A stretch of DNA of 64,000 nucleotides from Brachionus rotundiformis. Taxonomy: Eukaryota > Rotifera > Eurotatoria > Ploima > Brachionidae. Made by a program: the position numbers and the translations under genes. How positions within the stretch are numbered: the stretch's first letter is position 1; every line of letters starts with the position of its first letter. Positions 34,298 to 47,900 of the stretch are shown here, in pieces. The notes beneath the pieces are model-generated. The model ran no database searches. It saw only the letters and a program-made list of their open reading frames with translations, and was not told the DNA's origin. The stretch spans positions 2,369,825 to 2,433,824 of the forward strand of contig JAESIW010000200.1 of the NCBI GenBank assembly GCA_016802295.1, written 5' to 3'.

Positions 34298-35938
34298 CTA
34301 TGCGTAAAATTCTTTGGTCGGAGCTTTAATGTAGGCATAATTGAACGAACCGTCATGATTAGGCGACGATGACGATGAATCACTGCTCATAATGCTACAG
34401 CTCTTTTTCAAACTTGTAGAATGATTGGCGTACTTAAGCAATCTACTACTGGTCATAGCATGTCCATTTAAAAGTCCCGTAGTCGCAGAACTAGTCGATC
34501 CAGTGCTCAGATTAGTATTTGGCGACACAGATGAAGATGACATTAGTGTTATATTTTGGCCTTTGGTCTTGAAATTTCCATAAATTGGAGAATTTTTTGA
34601 GTTAACCACATATGTTGAATCATCGAGCTTGTTTCGCTTCATTCTGTAAATAATAAAGAACAAAAGCACCAATGCAGTGATAATGCCAACTAGAAGGCCA
34701 CCACATATTCCTGCTATTAAGGCAGGACTCTTTAACAACTCTTTAATTGTAAGGCTGAGTAGAGTAGTGTTAAGCCGGGTTTTTATTTCCGGTTCTACAA
34801 CAACTAAGTCTTCTTTTTCTTCCATATATTCATCCGAGTCCTCGAAGTAGTTGTCAAAGTAGTCATCGTCCGGCTTGTAAATAAAATCTCCTTCATTCAC
34901 TACAAAATTGTCGTAAAGACTTGGGATTGAAAGTGTTGAAGGACGTTCAGATGTAGGCTGGACTGTGGTGGATGGTTGAGGTGTAGTCGAGGGTATATGT
35001 GTAGTAGTTGGGGCAAAATTTGTTGTGTTGTAGGATACAGTGGCTATGAGGTTGATGTTTAAATTTGGTAGAGGCTCAGTGTATGCCGGGATGGATGTCA
35101 CATCTGTCAGGTTGCTGTCACCTTTATTCTCATCATTGTAGCTAAACAAGTCATCATAGTACTCGTCAAAATCATAAAAATCATCATAATAATACATGTC
35201 TGTATAGTTGCCATATTCTTCAATTGGCAAAAGACTTGAAGTTTGCACAAAGTTCAAATTTGACGGCACTGTACTGCTAGGTCTGTTTTTGACCGCGTTT
35301 TCTTCAGTTTTAAATTCATCTTCATCCCTGTTCTGGTACAAATCATAATTATCTGTGAATAAGGCTTCATGAATTAAATTATCTGATATATTTTTTATTT
35401 CAATCAAGTCAGGAATTTTGTTTATTTCAGACAATGGTTGAATTATTTCCACTGGCTTGGAAGTTGAATTGATAAACAAAAAGCTCAATATAGAAATAGA
35501 AGATTTCGTAGAGTCTTTGGTAGTTGTAGACTGAGTAGTGGTGAAAGAACCTCTTGAATTAGACAGCTCATAGTAGTCCTCCTCACCATTGTCATCATAA
35601 TACTCGTAGTCCAAACTGTTGGATGACTGGTTGCTGGTTTGAGCTTGAATGGTGGTTGTGGAAATTTTCGACTTGGGCTTGATTTCAAGCAGGTCCTGGT
35701 CTTCTTCAGAATATTCATAATCTTGTGGATAGTAATCTGTCATTTTGTCAGAGCCGTAGTCTTCGTAGTACTGGTCATTGTCGTAGTAGTAGTAGAATTC
35801 ATTTGATTTGGTCGTATTTTGGCTCTTGGGCATGAATTCTGGGTGCAATAAGGATCGATCGGCTTGCTTTATTTGAGAAATGGACGCCGCGCTGATTAAC
35901 TGAACCAGGCTTATTAGAAATATTTTTTTCATTGTCAT
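34298..35938 (-). CDS. SDC: Syndecan
   Basis: A 546-residue type I membrane protein. Residues 1-18 form a signal peptide. The ectodomain is extremely rich in Asp, Glu, Tyr and Thr/Ser/Pro. The TM segment lies at about 405-431 (AGICGGLLVGIITALVLLFF). The cytoplasmic side begins RMKRNK, a C1-like region, and ends AYIKAPTKEFYA, matching the syndecan C2 region and PDZ-binding EFYA. Syndecans are cell-surface proteoglycans that tie matrix and growth factors to PDZ proteins and the cytoskeleton. The tail is 115 residues, against about 33 in vertebrates, because the variable region is expanded. I find no Ser-Gly glycosaminoglycan site in the ectodomain. There is no intron in the coding region. Either M1 or M3 could be the start. 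Confidence 0.93.
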   Translation of the reverse strand: MTMKKIFLISLVQLISAASISQIKQADRSLLHPEFMPKSQNTTKSNEFYYYYDNDQYYEDYGSDKMTDYYPQDYEYSEEDQDLLEIKPKSKISTTTIQAQTSNQSSNSLDYEYYDDNGEEDYYELSNSRGSFTTTQSTTTKDSTKSSISILSFLFINSTSKPVEIIQPLSEINKIPDLIEIKNISDNLIHEALFTDNYDLYQNRDEDEFKTEENAVKNRPSSTVPSNLNFVQTSSLLPIEEYGNYTDMYYYDDFYDFDEYYDDLFSYNDENKGDSNLTDVTSIPAYTEPLPNLNINLIATVSYNTTNFAPTTTHIPSTTPQPSTTVQPTSERPSTLSIPSLYDNFVVNEGDFIYKPDDDYFDNYFEDSDEYMEEKEDLVVVEPEIKTRLNTTLLSLTIKELLKSPALIAGICGGLLVGIITALVLLFFIIYRMKRNKLDDSTYVVNSKNSPIYGNFKTKGQNITLMSSSSVSPNTNLSTGSTSSATTGLLNGHAMTSSRLLKYANHSTSLKKSCSIMSSDSSSSSPNHDGSFNYAYIKAPTKEFYA

Positions 35939-38900
35939 TTTTGAATTTTACTCAGCTTTAATTTTGAATGTATTTAAAAATCCATCGCACGAATACAAAA
36001 ATATTTATGTTTATTAATTTTGTCGATATTTAATGAGGTATATCTAAAATTTAATTCTAGAAATATTTGGTTACTAGTAAGCTTTGAATTGACTTAGCTA
36101 AGTCCAAACACACACTGGGCAAAACAAACACAGCGGCTTGCCAGACTTGTGTTTTTTTAGTTAATTTACTGCTCAGAAATGATGTGTTGGTCAAAATTCT
36201 ATCCCATATAGTATTTTAAAATTAAAAAATAATGAAAAAAAAATATTTCTTTTAATACGATCTTATCTTTTATTACGAGCTTAATTGCTCAATCTTATCT
36301 AAAAAAGAGAGAAAAAATAGGCTTTTATTTTTGTGCTGACTTGATCATGTCTGTTAGCTCGGTCTAGTAAAACCAACTAAGGCCTTTGGCAGTATTGACT
36401 TACTAATTAAAATCTTAAGAAGTTTTTTATTACTCTAAACACTTGAGCTTGACTTAACAAAATTGATTTTTACAATAGGACTCTTGTATTTGTCTACACA
36501 AGATTTTGACGCCCTACACCGAAATCAATTGAAAAGTCCGAACAAAACAATTGTTTCTTTTTAAGCATTTAGTCAAGCATATAAAAACATTTGTGAAAAT
36601 ACAAATAGATTTTAGAAATAAATGTGATATAAGAAATAAAATAAACAAAGAGAGACAGTGTCTGGTTGAATGGTGTCAACTAGAGAATGTTAATTAAGTC
36701 TGGATTTAGCAAATTTATTCGTCTAACACAAAAAAAAATACATTATGGTCTTTTATAGCGGTTGTTTGCTCTTGATACAATGCTCATTGTTTGTAAATAA
36801 TAAATCTTACATTCTCATGTTTATCTCTTTGATCATTTTCATAAATGTTAAACATTGACCGTTATGTTAAATGATCTTGAATATTTATGAACGGAAAGTG
36901 TTATGCAAAAGATGGGCTAGAGTATAAATCGGATTTCTATTCAAATGATGAAACGGGACCGACTGAGTATTGAAGACCAGAAGAAAGGCTTGTAATTGTC
37001 AAAGGTGTACCGTGATAGGCTTGATCACTATACTTAAAAAATTTAACTTTAACTTCGCATATATTTGGAGTGGTCTTTAGAAGCATGATGTAGATTAAAT
37101 TGTCTTATTTATAACATCATCACTCGCCATTTCACTCATAGCTAACTTTTCAACATTGGGAGCCCCAAATGAGTCAACTAAAAATTTAAACCTCTTCACC
37201 TTATGATCAGACTGTACAAAAAAATGAATAAATAAATCTTCTTGTTTGTCTATTTTACTTTGAATCTCCCAAGAGGTGTTTTCTGAAACAAATAAACAAA
37301 AAATCTATACTGAATTATGTTTATCTTATATTTTTCCAAATCAAAATTTATCACTCAGTGAAATAGCTTATATTTATTTCTTAAATACTTTTGATCAAAC
37401 AAAAACGTGGAAAAATGCCTGATACTTCAAGTGTAGATAGAATAATTTTTCTTATTATATCGCTTGGTTTTATTACCTAAATGCCCGAATAATTTTTTGT
37501 ATTAAAAGAGGACAGCGGGCTATTGCAATTGTTTTATGCTAAATTGGCTTGTTAACAATTTAATTTTAAATATTGCCTTCAACCATAAAATAAATCTGTT
37601 GTTTTGATTCAAGTGATATAATCTATTAAGCGATTTTTGGTTTAGTTCAATTGTCCAAGCATGTGTAACCATCGGGTAAAAATATCCCGCGGATTTGCGC
37701 TTATTAGACGTCACTGCTATCAAATAATTTAGTCAATCACTTAACAAACTAATCAAAATAATACCCCTTAATAACATCACTGATTTATTTATAAATACTC
37801 TTTTCTCTCACAATTAAAATAAATTTTTAATTAAATTTCTAATAAAACATTTTGTATTTAGATTTTAAATTAAAAGCAAACAAGTCCAAATCACCTAGAA
37901 AAATAAATGTTTGATCAATTTTTTTTTATCTATAATTGGAAAGAATTTTATATATAAAAGTTTTCTTTACTAGATTTTTTAATATTAATTTTAAAGACAA
38001 GTTCACAACTTAAAATAAATTTAAATTTAATTTTATTTCTGATCTTAAAGCAACTGCAACCAAAAATAAAAAATCACCTTAAGCTCTTTACCAAAAGCGG
38101 TTATCAATAATTACAATTTTTAAACAATAAGCTTGTAAATTTTTTTAAATTACTGCTATCTTATTCATTCTTTTAAACAAAATAATAAAAATAATATAAA
38201 TAAAGTTTCGTAGATCTGATTAAGTTTTTTATTTATAGATTTCATAATTTTATTCTGATATAAATTAAATTAATTATATAAAAAAATAACTTCCATCGTC
38301 TATTGGTACAACAAAATAAAAACTTTTTGACCAAAATCAGATTAAATTCTCCATTATATGCTTACATTGATTTGTTTACAGTGACTATAAATCTGTCCTA
38401 TTTTTACTATCAGCTACCTAGACCAAATTAAACACGCTCTAAATTTAGTAATAACTTTTATTAAAAACATGATATGCACGATCAACTAGCTCGGTGTTTC
38501 TAATTAAATTAAATCTTACTGGCCTAATTTAGAATGAATGACTCACTTCAAAATAAAAAAGCTAGCTTTGAGCATTTTGAGAGTCTAATATGATTTTACC
38601 AAGACGTAATTTGAAACATAAGAGCTGGACTGAAGCGGTCTGATAAGATATACAATGCGTACCAAATTAGTTTATTGATTCATCAAGTAGAAATTTGGCA
38701 TGAATTTGTAATTAGTTTCACGAGGCATCCAAAATATATGTTTGATATTAAAACGGTATTAAACTTAATTATATTGGTTTATTATAAGAATCATGCATTG
38801 TGGGCCTCGGCGATCAATATCAAACTAGACAGACATTAGCAAAAAAATCAATTGTTTTAAATATTAAACATAAAATTAATTCATAAAAGAGTGAGTCAGA

Positions 38901-41900
38901 TAGAAAGAATAAATGAATAAAAATGTCAATCGATTCAAACAAATATAAACAAAATTCAATTCATTTGTAGCCCCGGAACGACCCACTCACATACAAAATT
39001 AATTAATATCTCAACTAAATTGTTGTATTAGTCCTACGACTGACTTGAAATGAGTCTGTTCTCAATTTGAAATCATCAAGCTATATCGCTTTTCTCCAAA
39101 TCCTGACCAAATAATTCTCAGAATAATTGAGACTTAATTATTCCTTAACATTAAATTTTATCAACTATTGATTGACATGACTATCAATCGCCCAAAAGGC
39201 TTTTTGTTTATACAATTATTTCCAAATCTAAAACTTTAAATCTAAATTTAAAAAATTATATAGAGAATAAATTTAAATTTGTAATGAATGTCTATAAATA
39301 TATATATCTTACAATGTTGATATTAAAAAGAAGATTTTTTGTTTATTGTTTATTTCAACAATCAGCTAAATTAAAATAATATACAAAATATTTCAACAAA
39401 TTTAATCCTGGCCTATTAAATGCTTTCAGTTAATTAATTCGAATTAACAAAGTTAATTTCCGAATTAACTTCAAGTGAAGTATTAAAAATTAGAAAATAG
39501 TAAATATATTTTAAGAAGAATTTAATAAAATTTTTTGAAATTGTCTCTAGCTAAATATTGATTTTAAATTCGATATTAATAAAACTATTTATCTTTTTTT
39601 TTTGAAATAAATAGACTATATTTTTTTTAAAATCAATTTAATACAACATAATGGCACTAAGAGTTTAAAAAATTATGTTTTTTTTCGTAATAAAAAGTTG
39701 TTATGATAAAAATTTATGAAAAAAGGTCAACAATTACTGTTTTTTCTAATTTTTTTTAATAGTTTTATTTTTTAAATCTAATTTTTATATTAATTTTTTT
39801 ACCTGATTGTCCACAATTTCGAAGTATTTTTTGTTTTTATATAATTGAAAAATATATAGAAGAATATTTCGTTAACACAAAATAATAAAACACTTAAATT
39901 AAATTATCACATTAATATTTAAAATAAATAAAATAAAATAAAAATGTAAATAAATCAAATTATTTCAATGTCGTGCCTAATAATTAATATTTGAATATAG
40001 TAATTTAATCGAGACATTGATAAAAAAATGTTTTAAGTGATGATAAAAGATAGGGTAGTAATTATATTTTGACAGTCTGGATCGAATAATTGGAATAAAC
40101 TGAGCTATCAAATCAATTGTCACATGAGCAAATTTGAATTGTTCAAAATAATGATGAACTATTTTAGCTATCTTCAATTAGTCTGGTCACAAAAATATCT
40201 TTGATAAAATTTAAATTTTTATTAAAGTGTACATGATATTAAAAAATAAAGGCCTATTAAAAAATAGTATGCTATTTTGTGGTGGGCTTAAAATCTTTGA
40301 GTTTTAGTGTTAAATCCTTTTAAATTTTGATATAATAAAATAATTTAAATACCTAAATATTTGTTTATAAAAGATTATTGTCCGTATTATGATTCTATTT
40401 TGGAAATTTAGCTTTTAAAATGAACTTATAATTTAAGTACTCATGAGCAATTTAAAATTGATGCTCGATTGAATGCTGGCTTTGGCTCGTTGGCTTCTAT
40501 TTGAAATTTGACCATTTTAGAAAAAATTAATGTGTTACTCGCTTCAACTTGAACAGCCCTAATGAGAAAAAAATGGTTTTTGATTTAATATGATCTTCAG
40601 CAGAATTATTTTTCAAAATAACTTCAAAGCTTAACTTGAGCACTTAGAGCAACCTTGTAATCTGACCGCCTAAACTGCTTTTTAATTTAAGATAATTGCC
40701 TAGTCAAGTCAAGCTTTAATAAAAGAATCCATAATCTAATAACCCCAATCGTTTTAGAAACTTGAGCAAAACAACTAGATTATCGATTTAATCTTAAATG
40801 AAAGAAAGAAATTTGAGTCAAATTATCAAAAATAGTTAACTTAATTTTTATTTTTTAAAATTTAGATTTTTGACTTAATAAAATATGTTATATCTTAAAA
40901 AAATAAAAATTATCGTATTTTTGGTCAATAAAAAAATTTAAATATCACAAGGTGTCTAAATGACAATTAATAAAAATATTCAACTCAACACATATTGTTG
41001 TTTCAATATTTTAAACTAGAATAAAAATATATCGTATTTTGATGCTTTAAAATGATATTATTTTCCATAAATCATTATACTCTTGAAAATACAGTATGAA
41101 TCATTAATGAGACTTGATTTGTATTATTCTGCCTTTTTGACTAAATCGATTTGTTCAAGTAACAAAAATCTCTCAAGAAAAAAATAATATTATGCAACAA
41201 CAATTACCTTAATAAAAAAATATTATAAAAGATATTTATTACAAATTTAAAAACTTGGACAATCTTTTAAATAAATTGGTGCTTTATTATCGGTGCTATA
41301 ATTTTTTAAAATTATTTCCCCCCAGGATTAACTAAAGAGTAAATCAATTTTCTTTCTAACTAGAGCAAAATAATTGGCAAAACATAATTAAAACTTAGCC
41401 AAGCTGAGAAAATTTCACTTAGAATAATTTTTTTTACATTCAGCCATGATTAAAGGAATTATTAGGCTTAAAAATTTGGGAACTAACTCAAGAGACACGA
41501 TCTCCACTTAGCTTTTTTTGTCGATTTATTTGGTTAATTAAAGTGTAATCCTAAACCTAATCAAAATTTATTTGAATTAAAGCTTTAGATTATCTTGGAC
41601 CAGATCAATAGATTTACGTAATTTTAATAATATTAAATTTCAGTCTAATAAAACATGTGGTTTCCATAAGTGTTGCGCATTAAGTAAATGTAATGGTTTG
41701 AAAAATACTTAATTGACCCTAGGGAACTTCTTATCATCGGATATCAAGATAAAATCCATTCCTGATTACTAGAATTCAACGCTTAAAGGAATTTATCTTA
41801 TAATTAATAGCATTCTCTATTAAGAACATATCTCTCGGGAAGGAAAATAAAAACATTCTTAATGTTTATAAACACACGCGTGTTTCATAGCTCTATTGTG

Positions 41901-44900
41901 GCCATTAAAAACCTGTTCTAGTTTTCACTATTTTTATCATTAAAAAAATAGTTTATTTTTTTTCTTAAGTAAAAATCTATGGCAATGTTTACATTAACAC
42001 AAAACTTATTAATTACACACACTTGCTTGGCCTCAGATTCAAAATTTTGTTTGCCAAAAAAAATTGGTTTTAGCTAGCCTTGATAAGCTTATTAATTTCT
42101 TTGGCAAACTTGGACAATATATAGTTAAACACTGTGTTCTGAATAATTTTACAAATAAATATTTAAACTAGCTTTTGATCCAGACACTAAGATGCCTTAG
42201 ATGTTTATGGTATGTTTTAAATCTAGCTTATCATTTATGAGTGAACAAACTAAACCCCGAGATATACTTCGAACTAAATTTTAAAACAAAATCTTAGGTT
42301 TTGATAGATATATAAGAGAATGAAATTTATTGATTGATTATTGGTAAGGGCTTAGCTGTGCTCCGGGCTATTATCAAGCTTATCTCAAGTGGTCAATTAG
42401 ACGTCTCTTACAAAATCTTATTCTATTTATTTAAACTCTGTCTGTTATTTTGCTGACCGCTTTATTTTATTTGGAAAACAGCAGTAGTTTAACACCCTTA
42501 GATCTTGATGGAATTTATGATATAAAAATATTTAGATTTGCATCAGTTTTATCGGTTTAAACTAAATTTGTTAACCAAAAAACTTGATGGACATATCCTG
42601 ATTTTTGTAAAAATAAACAAATAATTTGATTAATAAGAATTTTATTAACACAAATGTGCGAACAACAACTGGGAATAATTTAATTTTAAGAAATTGTTCG
42701 AAAAAATCCTATTAATCACCTTTAAATTTTAATAATGAGAATTTCTTGTCTAGTACCATGATAAATTTTCAGACTTTATAACCCTTCGGCGCCAGTATTC
42801 AATTTTTAATCAATAAAATTTGAATGATAGCTTTATCAGTTTCATATACACAGAGCTTACCTATTTTTTTCTAAGATAAAAAAATGTTTATGAAATAATT
42901 TATTTATTTAAGAAGAATTATTTAAATGAAAATATTAATCGATAAAAAATTTTATTGAATTTTTTCCACTAAAAACACCTTAAATGATGTAATTTGAAAG
43001 ACACTAAACTTATTAAATATGCCATAATTTAACAACAATAGAGTAAATTACAACTTAGATATCATTACGTCATTTATTAATTAACTTCCTAGTCTATTTT
43101 TATGGATTTTCTCTCAGCTTAGTAGCATTTAAAAAAAAATTTGAAATTAAAATTTTCTAATTTTCTGTTTTATGAAAATGGTTTGGGATAAGCTTTTAAT
43201 AAGCCTTGGGTATGGGTATCAAAATAGAATAAAACTATTTTTCTAAGTATCCCCTATCCGCAAAACGTTATACCGAATAAATTATAAATCTTAATAAAAA
43301 TATTTATTTTGGTTTAATTAGTTTTTAATTCACAAATTTTGAATTATTGAAATTTGATTTTATAAAAAAAATTTCATAAATAGAAAATTTTTACATTAAA
43401 ATTAAATTAAAATACACAAATTTATAAAATTCTTAAAATTAATATTCCAAGATATTTCATTTCGGTATGCTTTACTTAAATAAAAAAAGCCATATTTCCT
43501 TTCATTAAGCCAAAATTTACATATTTTTTGAATATAAAAATCTTAAACTCTCATGAAATAATTTACTAATGAATATTCAGTAATTTGAAATTAAGTAATT
43601 TTTGTTTTTATCAAAATATAAATAAAATATCGATCTATCTTGCTAGTGAACTTTAAAACTGATTTAAAAAAATCCTGGAAAATGCCTAAGCGGCAATATG
43701 ATTTCTGTAGCTTTATTAAGCTTTGCAAACAAAAATTATGAAAAACATTGGCCAAATATTAAGCTATTTTAGTTATATAATGAATCTTTATAATCAGAAA
43801 TATTCAAATAATTACCTTAATAGTTTAAATTTTATCCAAAATATCAAGTTAGAGCTCTGGTTTCGGAACCACTTTAAAAATTTTACAATTACATTTATTT
43901 TTTAAAAAAGTAGAAACAGCTTTGCCAAGGTATTTCTATTTTTTTATTTTAAATGAATGAACTAAATTTAATGGGACTTCTAATGGTTAAGTGCTCCAAA
44001 TAAGGCTTCATCAAACGAAGTCTTAGCGAAAACGAATTTTGAACGTCAATTCAAAAATTCTAAACTAGACCGACATTAATAAAAAATTCTTAACACCAGC
44101 AGTAATTAAAACTTATGATTTGTAAATACTTTAAGAAAGTTCAAGTGTTCAATGCGTATCAATCATAAATACTTATTTTTATCATAGAATTTATTGATCT
44201 TGAGACAAGCATTAAAATAATTCAAAACTAGAATTTCAAAAGAACCTTAAATTAAAATTGGAACATTCTTTATTGACAATTAAGACCAATTATCTTTGAT
44301 CTAAATATTTGATTACATTTTTGAAATAAATTCTCAATTTCCGATATTTTATTTTATGATAAAATTAGTTATTAAACCTCACGATCCATTTTATGATTGT
44401 TTAATCTCAACTATGTCAAACAAATCGATTTTATCTAATTCATGCTGCTTTGTCATAAATTATAAAAATACCTCTGTTTATCTTTATTTAAATATTTACG
44501 TCATAATTTTACATAATTCTTTGATATTTTAAACCTGACTTATACAACAAAAAATAATCTTTTTTCATTAGGGTCCAATTATTTGGTCTAAAATTAAGTC
44601 TAAAAATTTTAAAAATTAAAAGAATATTCCTAACTGACCTATTATACTTCAAATTTTGTCATCAGTAAATAATTTCATATATTTCGGACCGGTATGCTAA
44701 TTTAAGACCTTTTAGATTTCAATTATAAATTATTCGGTTAATTAAGACATAAGAAAATTTGTAAAAATTCCTTGAAAATTTATTTTAGAACAAAGATAAC
44801 ATACAAAAAATCAATTATTTGATGCCATTAAATTACTGACTTAGTTTGACATTTGACAAAAAAAATTGTATGATAAATTAGTCTAGTAAGCGCTTGAGCG

Positions 44901-47900
44901 AGTAAATAAATTTCAGACAGGATATAAAGTTTAGAATTTCATTTTTTAATATCCCAGTCTAACAACTGACAACTAATTGATCTTTTGTTTCCTAAAAATT
45001 AGTTTACTCGATAAATAATAAAATTAATTTTTTTTTAAATTTAAAGTTCGAAACGAGACCATTTTTAATAAATTTCAAAGAGAAAAAAATTGAAATCAAA
45101 TAAACTCATTCTTATTGTTTCAGCTGTCTAGTTCTTTATTTGGTTCATTCATGTCCAGTACATGATATATTAGTACTAGAAAATATACTCAAAGCTTGAT
45201 AAGGCCGAATCTAAATGAGAATTTAACAGCCTGGAGCCACTTCTGTCATGTAAAAAAGAAACACTCAAATTTTGATAATAAACCTTTATTTTATTCAGAT
45301 CATTCTAATCTTGGAATGATATTTAAAATTTCGAGAGTAAGATAAAATTATAATCTCACTCAATTCTGAAATTTAAATGACCTGATGGTTGAGATTTAAA
45401 AATTTCTGTTCTGATAAAGTTATTACAGTTTCAAGTGTTGATTTTTGCATTTTGTTTATGACCGAAAAATGGTGTCATTACGAATAGAAAAAGAACCTTT
45501 ACTTTGCTTAAGCATGAAACATAAATTCAAATTCCTGACCTGATATCTTAATATTTTAACGATTGTCCAGTTAAATCTAGCTTAAAATATTATTAAACCA
45601 AACTAAATGGTATCTAAAATAAACTAAGCTCTTACAAATATATATAATAATTTATCTGATCTTAAATATATTTGAGATTTGTTTAGCGGATGACCTGTCA
45701 TTATAAACTATTTAAATAATTTAATAAGGCACAAAAGGACATAATTCCATTCCAAAATTTCATGTGATTTTAGTGAAAAAAAAAGAAATTAATTAAAAAA
45801 TTTGTGTCCAAGTGTTTTTATTAAAATTAAATTTGGTAATTTATTTTATTGCTATTTATTAGCTAATATTGAAATTATTTTTACCTCTTGTTAATCTCTA
45901 GTAATTTCTAATATCATCGAATTTAATCAACTACTAAAAAACTAATTACTTTAAAGCCTTTGAGAATAAATTTTCCTTTAATTTATATGTAATATTCAGA
46001 TGAAAGTTTACCATTCTTAACATTTTTTGAAAAATTTAACCTCATTAAGATTAAACAATATCTTATATGTCTAAATTTGTAAGCACAACGAGAGTTAATG
46101 TACAACATTATTTAGACTAAAAAATTTATTTAAATTAGTATTAAAACATTTAATAACTTAAAAGTCTATTTATCCAACTAATACAAAAATGTTTATATAA
46201 TATTGGAATTCACAAAAAAAATTTTTTTTTAATATATTGCGTTTCCAAAAAAGATATAAAATCAAAATCTTATTTAAAAAAATCGTAAAGAAAATTTAAA
46301 TTTGTTAAGCAATAAATAAGATATTTTTTAACTGATTCCATTGTTTGTGGCTAATTAGGAAATTTAGTTTGAGTGATTTAATGCTTATCTAGCAAAATAT
46401 GATGCAAAAGCCAATGATTTATTTTAGATAAAATTTATATATCTTATCTTCAGTCAGTTTTTTTTTTAAATGTAATCTGGATTGATAATTAGCAAAACTT
46501 TATGAAGCTTGCCATATTTTTTACCCATTTAATACCTCAAACAATCTAAATCAAGCTGAAAAATGATTTTGTTTGGTAAAATTAATTTTTGTATTTTTCA
46601 AAAGCCTTGAAAAAGAGTTAGGAAAAAAATTGAAATGATAAAATAACAAAATAAAAACAAAAGCTAAATAAAGCTAAACTATAGTTCTAGTTGAATGATT
46701 TATTTTAGCTTTTAACAAACAATTTTCTAATGTCCTCGAGATTTATTACATTGTTTTAATCAAATTTAAATTAAATACAAATTATTAAATTATAAAAGTG
46801 TCTTGAAATAATTTATGAATGTAATTGTCACTAATGGATAGTAAACAAACGACAATATTTGGCATTTTGAGCATTATTCGAAAATTGGGTTAAAAAATTC
46901 TAACCATGAAAAATGCACATTCACTATGGTACAAATGCTGGACAAGTTAAAAGCATTTCGTCGCATTGTCTAATTCTTTTAGCCTTAAAATGATCCAAAC
47001 TAGCAAATTTTACGTGATTAATATTTGGAGATTTTTCATAAGTCATTAGTCGAGTGCTTTAAGACACCCACAAATGAGCTTTCCTATTAGCTTGTAAATT
47101 TTCAATTATGTACAATATTTGAAAAAGCTTTTTGTCATAAAAATTAATCAACTTTATGTAATAAATCTTTTGAGTAAAAGCAAGCTTTAGGTTAAAAATG
47201 GTCCCTAGCAATAAGCGAGGTTTTTTTTATTAAGGATTTCTTTAAATTACTACTAGTTTAGTTTGGTTGTTTTAAAATTACAAATAATTTCTAATTACAA
47301 TTGGTCTTTAAATAAAAATATACAAAACACAAATCTAAAATAAATAAAATTTCGACAGAGATGAAAGATTTGTAATTATCGTCTTGCTGGCTATCTTTCA
47401 GATCTAAGTAAATCATTCATTCAATCTTAATAAACAATAAAAATCGACCAAAGCCTTACATTCGGGGCTTTCGAGCGCGGGCCAAAATATAATTAACACG
47501 AATTAATTAGATAAAATTATAACTATATGCAACCCTATGGATGCTTCATTAATCTGTTAGAATAGAAAAAAATAAAATTTTGAATTAGGAACGAAACTGA
47601 ATAATACTTTAGTTGTTTTTTAATTTCAAAAATCAACAATATCTAAACTGATAAAAGGAAAAAAATTACATTTTTAGTATTAAAAAGATTGAGGTAATTT
47701 TTTAAAATTAAACAATGCAATACTTTTAATAATTATGGTCAAAAACAAAATTTTTCTGTCAATTTTTTAAGGCAAATAATACTTGGTATTATTGAGATTA
47801 ATTAAATTGTAAATTGCTTTTTAAAAAACCATCAAATATAAAAAAATTAAGAGCTTTTTTGATACAAATTAATCTTATTTTAAAAAAAGTAAATGATGTT

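Noticed and set aside
37520..37723. Minus-strand 67-codon frame in the gene desert
   Set aside because: Short, no family resemblance, no splice partners or conserved motif.
43723..43905. 60-codon frame in the gene desert
   Set aside because: Low-complexity AT-driven translation with no supporting signal.
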